NCBI GenBank assembly: GCA_949287225.1
Contig: CASEFP010000148.1
Location: forward strand, 1-63,697
Source: an uncultured Lentisphaeria bacterium
Lineage (GTDB): Bacteria; Verrucomicrobiota; Lentisphaeria; Victivallales; UBA1829
DNA: 63,697 bases
Reading direction: 5' to 3'
Shown piece by piece: positions 27,478 to 34,493 of the stretch. Below the pieces are notes generated by a model. It did no database searches, had not been told where the DNA came from, and saw nothing but the letters and a program-made list of their open reading frames with translations. Position numbers and translations under genes: made by a program. Positions within the stretch are counted from its first letter, which is position 1. The number at the start of each line of letters is the position of its first letter.

Positions 27478-28398
27478 TCAATTTTCCGCGATCTTCCAGC
27501 ATAATCCGATTGTGAAATCGGCGACGGTTCTGATGCTTGAGGCGGATATTTTGTCCAGAGAATCCTGTTCCGTATGCCAGAAGGCATTTCCCGGACCATA
27601 GTCAAAGTCAATCAGGTTGATCGAGGGAATCCCCTTTTCCAGAAACGGCACATGATCATCCAGAATTTCGGCGTTGAACTCCGTGCATTTCCCGCTGAAT
27701 CCGGTTTCGCCGGCGAGGCGGATGGCCATTTGGACCAGTGACTTCGTACAGTTTTCCGGAATCGTGAGCGTCAGTTCACGGTCGCCGATCATGTCGAGCA
27801 GAATCATCGCGCGGCATTGCTTCAGCGTTCCGTTTTTTTCCCATTCGCGGGCGAGAGCGCGGCTTCCGTGAAGGCCGTCCGCCGGACCATATTGCACCAT
27901 GCACTCTTCCCCGTCGAAAAATACAAACCGGATTCCGCACGGCGGAAGGCGGTCATGCTTCTGAAGGGCGGAGATCATGCCGAGAAGCGCGGCAACTCCG
28001 GACGCTCCGTCATTTGCTCCCTGAAAATTCCGGAGGAGCTGGAAGCGTTTGATGTCATAATGCGCCGCGACGAGGATGAAGTCCGCATCTTTCCCGGAGA
28101 TTTCCGCGATGATGTTTTCAAACAGAACCTCTCCGCGCGGTGTCGGGGCGCTGAATTTCTGCGAATAGACCTTAAACTTGTTTGATTTGGCCGCTGTCTC
28201 GCTGATCCATTGCGCATACTTCCGGATTTCCGGACTTCCCGCACACCGGTTCCCGAAAGCGACGGATTGTTCCGCATAATTCCATATCTCGCTTTCCGAA
28301 ACCTTCGGCAGTTCCGCATAAGGTGTTTTCGAACAGGCGCAGAAAGCGAACGGAAGCAACACCGCCGGAAGCAGACGTGCAAGGAGTTTTTTCGTCAT
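27478..28398 (-). CDS. M28-family metallopeptidase or glutaminyl-cyclase-like lipoprotein
   Basis: The 306 residues open with a lipoprotein signal (LLPAVLLPFAFCAC; one of the two cysteines near 20-22 would be lipidated). The M28 zinc ligands are present in order: AAHYD, ANDGASG, DGEE, DMIGD and a late His (AFWHTEQDS). This set is shared by aminopeptidases and by bacterial glutaminyl-peptide cyclotransferases; the small size and the FFDGEE/HDHVPFLEKGIPSINLID pattern lean to the cyclase-like branch. It would act at the envelope. It starts inside the ftsZ stop (ATGA), so it is the third gene of the ftsA-ftsZ operon, an unexpected partner for division genes. Confidence 0.85.
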   Translation of the reverse strand: MTKKLLARLLPAVLLPFAFCACSKTPYAELPKVSESEIWNYAEQSVAFGNRCAGSPEIRKYAQWISETAAKSNKFKVYSQKFSAPTPRGEVLFENIIAEISGKDADFILVAAHYDIKRFQLLRNFQGANDGASGVAALLGMISALQKHDRLPPCGIRFVFFDGEECMVQYGPADGLHGSRALAREWEKNGTLKQCRAMILLDMIGDRELTLTIPENCTKSLVQMAIRLAGETGFSGKCTEFNAEILDDHVPFLEKGIPSINLIDFDYGPGNAFWHTEQDSLDKISASSIRTVADFTIGLCWKIAEN

Positions 28399-29669
28399 GA
28401 CTGTTTTCCTGTGCTTCCCTTGTCGATGGAGATGCCGCGCCGCTGGAAGGTCGGAACGTCAAGATCCTCGTCACGGTATTTCACCGCCGCGGATTTGGAG
28501 AAAATGCCTTTGGAGATGGTTTCCAGCTTGAAGGTGTCCTGAATCATGTCGCCCTGCTGCTGTTTTTTCCGGGAGGGGAGCGTTTTTTCCGGGGAACGGG
28601 ACCAGAGGGTTTCACTCTTCTGCTTCTGCGGCGGAAGAGCCGTTTCGGGCGGCTGGTCATAACGGACGGCGAGAACGCTGAGCTGAACTTGCGAGGCATA
28701 ATCCGGATTGATGGAGGTGCCCGCCGTGAGGTTGACTCCCTGCGGCAGGATTGCGGAAGCGCTTTCAATGGCGCGCTTCATTTCATCAATCCGCAGATCC
28801 GGACCGCCTGTCACTGTGAGGATCACCGCGTTGGAGGATTCCAGACGCGCCGATCCGCCGAGGAAAGGCGATTCGAGCATCCGTTCGAGAGCAAGGGAAC
28901 AGCGGTCCAGCCCGTCGTCCGAATCCGCGCGTCCGATTCCGATTGCGCAGGAGGTTTTCCGTTTCTGCAGAAGAGCGGAGATTCCGGCGAAATCCGCCCC
29001 GATCAGCTGACGGCTCCTGAGAATTTCTCCCATGCCGAATACGGTGGCGGCCATTTCTGCGGAGGCTTTTGCAAACGCCTCGTCAGCAGGAGAATCCGGC
29101 GGCAGTGTGGAAAAAAGCAGATCGTTCGGCAGAACGACCAGCGCCTCCGTGATGGGAAGAAGTTCCCCGATGCACTCCTCTGCGTTTTTTCGTCTGGTAT
29201 AGGATTCGAAAGAGAAGGGCGTGGTCAGCAGGAACAGGGCCGGCAGGGAGAGCCCCTTGGCGACGCTGGCCACGGTGCGGATTCCGCCGGTCGCGGTTCC
29301 GCCCCCGAGTCCGCCGGTGACGATGACGAAATCACAGTCCGTGAGCAGCTGGGTGATCCGGGCGCGCTCCCGGGCGACGGCCCGCTCGCCTTTCATGATG
29401 TCTCCCCCGCACCCGAGACCGTTTTTGATGGTCCAGTCCGCCTCCGCCTGGATCGAATATTTCGCACCGGACAGGGCGAGTGATTCCTTGTCCGTGTCGA
29501 TCGCTGCCGTGTCATAGAGCGCGCTGCCGGGAAGGCGCGTGAAGGATTGCAGAATTTTCGCTCCGTTTCCGCCGATTCCGACAACAAGGATTTTTTTGTC
29601 CGCAGACAGCTGCTCCGGTGTTTCAGTGACCGGGAAATGTTCAAGTGTGCCTTCCATGGTGTCGCTCAT
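28395..29669 (-). CDS. ftsZ: Divergent cell-division GTPase FtsZ
   Basis: Tubulin-like GTPase of the division ring. The 424 residues keep the GTP-binding motifs: VVGIGGNGAKIL (G-box), GLGCGGDIMKG, the tubulin signature GLGGGTATGG (about 118), TTPFSFE and NDLL. The C-terminal peptide DLDVPTFQRRG matches the FtsA-binding tail. The T7 synergy loop, normally N-x-D-F-A-D, reads GADFAG at residues 224-229: Asp226 is kept but Asn and the second catalytic Asp are both Gly. It overlaps ftsA at its start and the M28 gene at its end by four bases each. Confidence 0.92.
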   Translation of the reverse strand: MSDTMEGTLEHFPVTETPEQLSADKKILVVGIGGNGAKILQSFTRLPGSALYDTAAIDTDKESLALSGAKYSIQAEADWTIKNGLGCGGDIMKGERAVARERARITQLLTDCDFVIVTGGLGGGTATGGIRTVASVAKGLSLPALFLLTTPFSFESYTRRKNAEECIGELLPITEALVVLPNDLLFSTLPPDSPADEAFAKASAEMAATVFGMGEILRSRQLIGADFAGISALLQKRKTSCAIGIGRADSDDGLDRCSLALERMLESPFLGGSARLESSNAVILTVTGGPDLRIDEMKRAIESASAILPQGVNLTAGTSINPDYASQVQLSVLAVRYDQPPETALPPQKQKSETLWSRSPEKTLPSRKKQQQGDMIQDTFKLETISKGIFSKSAAVKYRDEDLDVPTFQRRGISIDKGSTGKQS

Positions 29670-30940
29670 ATCTTGAATCCCTTTGTAACGTCTTTGACTT
29701 TCCGGAAGAAGGTTTCGCCGAACTCCTCAAGCACGTCGCCGACCTTCCGGAGTCTGCCTTCGGCACTCGTGCTGTTCTCCAGATCCGCAGCGAACTTCAG
29801 CAGTCCGAGCAGCGCTGTGTAGCGGTAGGGAAGATCCATTCCGCTCATTGCTCCGCTGACTCCGAGCGTCTCGCCCTTGCGCACATGCGTCCCCATGACC
29901 CCGCGCAGAGCCTCCAGGGCCGCAGGGATCGCTGCTCCGCCGCCGCAGAAGACGATACCCGTTTCCATTTTCGAGGCGAGTCCCCGGGATTCAATCTGTT
30001 CGCGGATGATGGAAAAGGTTTCACGCAGGCGCAGTTCAATGATTTTTTCAAAGGATCCGATCGGGATCCTGCGTTTTGTATTCTGCACCGTCCCGGAGAA
30101 TTCGATGAATGCCGCTCCGGAGGCCCGGTAGTCCTCCAGTTTTGATTCGTTCAGAAAGCGCCGTGCCTGTTCAATGCCGATTTCCAGCCCGATGGAGAGA
30201 TCGTTTGCGATATTGTCCGTGCCGACCGGAAGCACGCCGCTTGCCAGAATTCCCTCCTTCTGCACAAGCAGATAGTCCGTTACGCCCGCTCCCATGTCGA
30301 GCAGCAGAACCCCCTGCTGTTTTTCATCCGTGCGCAGCGCCGCGTAGGCGGAGGAGATTCCGGCAAAGACACAGGTGATTTCGCTTTCAAATCCGAGTTC
30401 CTTGAGAATGGCACGGATCATTTCCACCCGGCTGCGTTCGGCGGAAATGATGTGAAGATATGCGTCAAGACGGTTCGCCTGGGCTCCGAGCGGATTCTGC
30501 CGGACCCGGCAGGAGTCCAGCAGGAAGTAGGAATCGAAGGAGTTCAGATGAACCTGATCCGGGGGGAGCGAGAGGCTTTGCGCCTTGCCGACCGCTTCGT
30601 CAATGTGGGACTGTTTGACCCGGTGATCCGCGTCATAAATGATCACATTGCCTTCGCCCTGACGGGAAAATACACCGGGGCCGTTTATGACGCAGTAGAC
30701 CTTTTTCCGTTCAAAATCATACCCCGCGGACTGATCCGCGTCCGCCAGGGCTTTCCCCATCGCATTGGTGACGGTCTGAAAATCGACGATGTCGCTTTTG
30801 CAGACACTTCCCTCCGGGGAGGTCTGTCCGAAACCGAGAACCACCGGATTTCCCGCTTTGTCGCAGCTGCCGTGCAGCGCGCAGATTTTCGAGGTCCCGA
30901 TCTCCACGCATGTAATGATATTTTTTTCGTAGAATGCCAT
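29666..30940 (-). CDS. ftsA: Cell-division actin-like protein FtsA
   Basis: ATPase that tethers FtsZ to the membrane. From ATG 30940 (GGAGC before it) it has 424 residues: actin-fold phosphate-1 loop (ITCVEIGTSKICAL), the 1C subdomain region (CVINGPGVFSRQGEGNV), phosphate-2 (LLLDMGAGVTDYLLVQ), adenosine loop (VFCGGGAAIPAALEAL) and a C-terminal amphipathic-looking segment (FFRKVKDVTKGF) suited to membrane binding. The frame stays open another 62 codons upstream, but that part runs through the divergent promoter region and is not conserved-looking. Confidence 0.93.
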   Translation of the reverse strand: MAFYEKNIITCVEIGTSKICALHGSCDKAGNPVVLGFGQTSPEGSVCKSDIVDFQTVTNAMGKALADADQSAGYDFERKKVYCVINGPGVFSRQGEGNVIIYDADHRVKQSHIDEAVGKAQSLSLPPDQVHLNSFDSYFLLDSCRVRQNPLGAQANRLDAYLHIISAERSRVEMIRAILKELGFESEITCVFAGISSAYAALRTDEKQQGVLLLDMGAGVTDYLLVQKEGILASGVLPVGTDNIANDLSIGLEIGIEQARRFLNESKLEDYRASGAAFIEFSGTVQNTKRRIPIGSFEKIIELRLRETFSIIREQIESRGLASKMETGIVFCGGGAAIPAALEALRGVMGTHVRKGETLGVSGAMSGMDLPYRYTALLGLLKFAADLENSTSAEGRLRKVGDVLEEFGETFFRKVKDVTKGFKI

Positions 30941-31014
30941 AAAAGCTCCGTTCCTTGTGCCGGGAGGATTTCCGCGAAATCGAGTTTTCCTTGCCGAATC
31001 TTGCGCCTTCGCGC

Positions 31015-31043
31015 TTGTAACTCTCCGCATAGAGGTGTATTTT
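31015..31043 (+). promoter_or_regulatory. ricT promoter
   Basis: TTGTAA (31015-31020), 17-base spacer, TATTTT (31038-31043). Its -10 occupies the same bases as the -10 of the opposing ftsA promoter. Confidence 0.6.
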
Positions 31044-31066
31044 ACGTGGTTTATGAAATCTTTCAA
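31039..31066 (-). promoter_or_regulatory. ftsA-ftsZ promoter
   Basis: Minus strand: TTGAAA (plus 31061-31066), 16-base spacer, TAAAAT (plus 31039-31044), giving a leader of roughly 90 bases before ftsA. Confidence 0.6.
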
Positions 31067-31086
31067 GTCCGGAATGGAGAAATGAA

Positions 31087-32022
31087 ATGGAATTTTTATA
31101 TGAGATACAGCTTGACAACGGTGCAAAATACAAGGCTCGCGGAGATGATTCCCTGACCTTGAAGGAAGGTGACTGGTGTGTGATCCGCAAGGATTTCTTC
31201 CTGGATTACGGACAGATTGTCTCCTCCTCGCCGACTCCTTACAACCCCGCCGACGAACCGCGGGAGAATCCGCATCCGACCGGCACTCCTTCGGAAAAAC
31301 GCGCCGAAATTCCCCGGATTCAGCGCAAGGCCACCGTGGTCGACCAGGGAAAAGCTCATGAAAATCTCATGCGTTCCAAATCCGCCATGCGGACCGCCGC
31401 CCAGTTCATCGAACGGCTTGCCCTGCCCATGAAACTGATCAATGCGCATTATTCCTTCGATAACAAACTCCTCGCGATCCAGTTCAGCGCGGACGGACGC
31501 GTGGATTTCCGCGAACTGGTCAAGCAGCTCTCCTCCGCCCTCAACACCCGGATCGAACTCCGCCAGATCGGCGTGCGCGACGAGACCGCCATCGTCGGAG
31601 GAATCTCCATCTGCGGCCGTCCCCTCTGCTGCTGCTCTTTTCTTCGGGAATTTGCCTCCATCAACGTCAAAATGGCAAAGGAGCAGGATCTTTCCCTGAC
31701 CCCGAGCACGATTTCCGGCATCTGCGGCCGTCTCAAATGCTGTCTCAAGTATGAGCATGAAGGATATCTGGAGCTGGAACGCACCATGCCGAGGCGCGGC
31801 GACTGCTGCGAATGCAAGGAGGGGCGCGGACGCATCATCGACCGGAACCTTCTGACGCAGCGTGTCGTTGTTCAGCTGGATGACACCGGAAGGACGGTTT
31901 CCTGTTCCAAGGATGAAGTGAGTGTGGTCTATCCGGAAAAATACAAAGTCAGCCGGAACAGAAACCGCGACCGTGAACCTGTTTCCAAGGAGGAACAGGA
32001 GCTTTCCAAACTTGACGACTGA
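31087..32022 (+). CDS. ricT: PSP1-domain Fe-S protein, RicT-like
   Basis: The 311 residues contain a PSP1 domain with the diagnostic cysteine clusters CGRPLCCCSFL (about 177-187), CGRLKCCLKYE (about 218-228) and CCECKEG. In Bacillus the RicA/RicF/RicT complex binds Fe-S clusters and supports RNase Y-dependent mRNA maturation; no RicA or RicF gene is seen here. The N-terminal 40 residues and a Pro-rich linker (about 50-75) are extra, and the tail is Arg/Lys/Glu-rich. GGAGA lies six bases before ATG 31087. It is divergent from ftsA. Confidence 0.85.
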   Translation: MEFLYEIQLDNGAKYKARGDDSLTLKEGDWCVIRKDFFLDYGQIVSSSPTPYNPADEPRENPHPTGTPSEKRAEIPRIQRKATVVDQGKAHENLMRSKSAMRTAAQFIERLALPMKLINAHYSFDNKLLAIQFSADGRVDFRELVKQLSSALNTRIELRQIGVRDETAIVGGISICGRPLCCCSFLREFASINVKMAKEQDLSLTPSTISGICGRLKCCLKYEHEGYLELERTMPRRGDCCECKEGRGRIIDRNLLTQRVVVQLDDTGRTVSCSKDEVSVVYPEKYKVSRNRNRDREPVSKEEQELSKLDD

Positions 32023-32031
32023 TCCGTTTTT

Positions 32032-32047
32032 CAGGCTCCGGAGCCTG
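32032..32047 (+). terminator. Possible hairpin after ricT
   Basis: CAGGCT-CCGG-AGCCTG is a 16-base palindrome ten bases after the ricT stop. A T-run (CCTTTTTTCC) follows only after some 15 bases, so this is a weak call. Confidence 0.35.
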
Positions 32048-32093
32048 TCCCGGCTGTCACTCCTTTTTTCCGGCGGTTGATTGAAAAAATTTA

Positions 32094-32229
32094 GTTTCAT
32101 ACAGCGATGCTCTGCATCGCAAAAATGCTTCGTGCAGGACTATCAGTCCTGGTGCGGTCCAGCTGCGTAAGCTGGTCGCCGCAGGCGAAATCCCCGATAC
32201 CGCGTATGCTTGCATCGCGGTAATTCATT
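32094..32229 (+). repeat. Structured dispersed repeat, copy R2
   Basis: Full-length copy (136 bp). Hairpin A is GCGATGC-TCT-GCATCGC (32104-32120); hairpin B is CCAGCT-GCGTA-AGCTGG (32159-32175); hairpin C is CCGCG..ATGC and GCAT.CGCGG (32200-32220). Between A and B, CAGGACT-ATC-AGTCCTG also pairs. It begins GTTTCATACA and ends GTAATTCATT, exactly as in R3. Most of the 419-base gap 32023-32441 consists of R2, R3 and hairpins; no gene is seen in it. Confidence 0.9.
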
Positions 32230-32238
32230 CAAAAAAAC

Positions 32239-32369
32239 GTTTCATACAGCGATGCTTTGCATCGCCAAAAATAGCTTCGTGCTTTCCTTTCAGTCCTGGT
32301 GCGGTCCGGCTGCGCAAGCCGGTCGCCGGAAGTACCGCACCGCGTATGTTTTCATCGCGGTAATTCATT
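32239..32369 (+). repeat. Structured dispersed repeat, copy R3 (tandem to R2)
   Basis: Full-length copy (131 bp) nine bases after R2, with the same ends. Hairpin A is GCGATGC-TTT-GCATCGC (32249-32265). Hairpin B is CCGGCT-GCGCA-AGCCGG (32306-32322): the A-T pair of R2 has become G-C with both sides changed. Hairpin C (32340-32360) has a shortened stem, ATG-TTTT-CAT inside CCGCG/CGCGG. Confidence 0.9.
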
Positions 32370-32382
32370 GTCCTGCAGGAGA

Positions 32383-32420
32383 TAAAAAAAGAGCGTGAAG
32401 AGAATCTCTCCTCACGCTCT
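32383..32420 (-). terminator. Terminator of the transhydrogenase operon
   Basis: On the minus strand AGAGCGTGA and TCACGCTCT (plus 32390-32398 and 32412-32420), extended by GAG/CTC, form a long stem followed by seven T. It lies 22 bases after the last stop. A separate TTCCGC-TTCG-GCGGAA tetraloop hairpin sits at 32422-32437. Confidence 0.85.
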
Positions 32421-32441
32421 CTTCCGCTTCGGCGGAAATGC

Positions 32442-34472
32442 TTACGCCTTCTTCTTCCAGTCGAGCGCGCCGACCGGACAGGCTTCAACACAGGCGCCGC
32501 AATCGGTGCAGTAGGACTGGAGCCCCTGATCGAACGCGGTTCCGACCTGCGTGTTGAATCCGCGCTTCATCGCGGCAAGCAGGTTCTTGTTGATGATCTC
32601 CGAACATGTCTTCACGCAGATGCCGCAGCGGATGCATTTCTTGCGGTCGTGAATGATGTACGGGTGACGCGTATCGACGGCGGCAAGCGGCTTGGAGCCG
32701 GGGAACATGTCGGGCGCGGCACAGTATTGCTCCGAGAACTTCTTGAGCCTGCACTCGCCTTTTGCCGTGCAGCTGCATTCGATGCACCGTTCGCCTTCCT
32801 TCTCGATCTTTTCCGCCGGAATCGTCGGGAAGAGCTCCTCGAAGGTGGTTCTGCGCTTTTCCATCGGGATGTAGTCGGGTTTGACCCGGTCCGCGTCGGA
32901 GACTTCACGCAGAAACACGAGATCACTCTTTTCCAGCGAGCTCCAGTGGCCGCGCGAGACGTTGAAGATGGCGGGAATCTCGTAACTTCTTCCCTCCATC
33001 GCCGCCGCCGCGGCATCCGCCGCATTGTGTCCGGCCGCGACCGCTTCGACGACCGTCTTCGGTCCTGTCACGCAGTCGCCCGCGGCGAAGACCGCGCCCT
33101 CCGCGCAGCGGATGTCCCTGCCGATCGCGATGTTGCCGCGCTTGTCCTTGTTCACTTCCTCCGGCGCGACCGTGCGCTGGCCGATGGCGGCGATCACGGT
33201 GTCGCAGACAATATCGAAGTCGGAACCCGGAACGGGCACGGGCGAGCGTCTGCCGGAGGCGTCGGGCGTGCCGAGCTCCATCTTCTGGCAGGCGAGAGCC
33301 AGTTTCCCGTCGGCATTTTTCCGGAGCGCGAGCGGAGCGGTCAGGAATTCGAATTTCACCCCTTCCTCCATCGCCTCCAGCACTTCGAGCTGTTCCGCGG
33401 GCATCTCCTTCTGGGTTCTGCGGTAGACAACCGTCACATCTCCGCCGAGACGCAGCGCGGTTCTGGCGCAGTCCATCGCGGTATTGCCGCCGCCGACTAC
33501 CACGGTTCTTCCCGGGTTCGCGCAGTTTTTCCAGTTCGCCGAGGCGATTCCCTCAAGCCACTTGATGCCCTGCTGCGCAAGCTCCTCCCCGTCGATCCGC
33601 ATCGAGCTGGACGCCCACGAGCCGACGGTCACGATCACCGCCTGATACTCTTTCCTGAGCGACTCGATCGTGAAATCCTTTCCGAGCTCTTTGCCGGTTT
33701 CGATTTCAATGCCCATCTTCGCGAAATGCGCGAGTTCCTTTCTCAGCGTCGCCTTCGGGAGACGGAATTCGGGAATGCCGTAGCGGAGCATGCCGCCGGC
33801 TTCGGGCATCCGTTCGAAGATCCTGGAGGCGTAGCCGAGACGCCGCAGATAGTAGGCTGCGGAAAGTCCGGCCGGGCCCGCGCCGACAATTGCGACTTTC
33901 TGTTCCTTGAGGGGAGGGAGCTCCTCCATGTAGTCCTCGTAGTGAAGATCGGCGGCAAGACGCTTGAAATCGTTGATCGAGACGGGTTTGGACGTCACGT
34001 TCTTCCGGCAGTCCTTCTCGCAGAAGCGCGGGCAGACGCGGCCGATCGACATCGGTAGCGGAATGCGCTGCTTGATGATCTCAAGAGCTTTTTTGAAGTC
34101 GCCCTGGCGTCCGGCGCGGACATATTCCTCCACGCTGGCATGCGCGGGGCAGGCGAGCGTGCAGGGCGCTTCGCAGTCGCCGGTGTGTTCGGAGAGCAGC
34201 AGCCCGAGCGCGGTTCTGCGCATCTCGCGGACCTCCTCGGAGGAGGCGTCCACATCCTGTCCTTCGCTCGGACAGGCGGAGCAGGAGGGCAGGAAACGCC
34301 CGGTCTTCTTGTCCTTGACGACGCAGACGAAGCAGGCGGTCGTGCGCGAGACCTTGCCGTTGAAGCAGAGAGTCGGAATTTCAATGCCGTTTTTCGTTGC
34401 GACGGAGAGAATCGTTTCTCCGGGCGCGGCAGTCACCGCTTTTCCGTCGAGAATAAAGTTGATGTCAGCCAT
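32442..34472 (-). CDS. Stn-type transhydrogenase, NfnB/GltD-like subunit
   Basis: Large flavoprotein subunit (676 residues from ATG 34472). N-terminal [2Fe-2S] domain (PTLCFNGKVSRTTACFVC and PSCSACP), a His/Cys motif (SEHTGDCEAPCTLACP), a GltD-type cluster region (CPRFCEKDC), FAD site VAIVGAGPAGLSAAYYLRRL, NAD(P) site VVVGGGNTAMDCA, AAGDCVTGPKTV, and two C-terminal [4Fe-4S] motifs (CIRCGICVKTC, CTDCGACVEACP). With the NuoF- and NuoE-like genes upstream it gives the StnABC layout described in Sporomusa: NADP(H) linked to NAD(H) and ferredoxin by electron bifurcation. It lacks the H-cluster of HydA, so it is not the hydrogenase subunit. Alternative start ATG 34490. Confidence 0.85.
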   Translation of the reverse strand: MADINFILDGKAVTAAPGETILSVATKNGIEIPTLCFNGKVSRTTACFVCVVKDKKTGRFLPSCSACPSEGQDVDASSEEVREMRRTALGLLLSEHTGDCEAPCTLACPAHASVEEYVRAGRQGDFKKALEIIKQRIPLPMSIGRVCPRFCEKDCRKNVTSKPVSINDFKRLAADLHYEDYMEELPPLKEQKVAIVGAGPAGLSAAYYLRRLGYASRIFERMPEAGGMLRYGIPEFRLPKATLRKELAHFAKMGIEIETGKELGKDFTIESLRKEYQAVIVTVGSWASSSMRIDGEELAQQGIKWLEGIASANWKNCANPGRTVVVGGGNTAMDCARTALRLGGDVTVVYRRTQKEMPAEQLEVLEAMEEGVKFEFLTAPLALRKNADGKLALACQKMELGTPDASGRRSPVPVPGSDFDIVCDTVIAAIGQRTVAPEEVNKDKRGNIAIGRDIRCAEGAVFAAGDCVTGPKTVVEAVAAGHNAADAAAAAMEGRSYEIPAIFNVSRGHWSSLEKSDLVFLREVSDADRVKPDYIPMEKRRTTFEELFPTIPAEKIEKEGERCIECSCTAKGECRLKKFSEQYCAAPDMFPGSKPLAAVDTRHPYIIHDRKKCIRCGICVKTCSEIINKNLLAAMKRGFNTQVGTAFDQGLQSYCTDCGACVEACPVGALDWKKKA

Positions 34473-34493
34473 TTTGTCGATACACTCCATCGG

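Noticed and set aside
32094..32369. R2/R3 tandem repeats considered as a CRISPR array
   Set aside because: Only two units of about 130 bp, no unique spacers of constant length, no cas genes, and other copies are dispersed.
32649..34058. Plus-strand frame opposite the NfnB/GltD-like gene
   Set aside because: Shadow frame; no ribosome site or conserved pattern.
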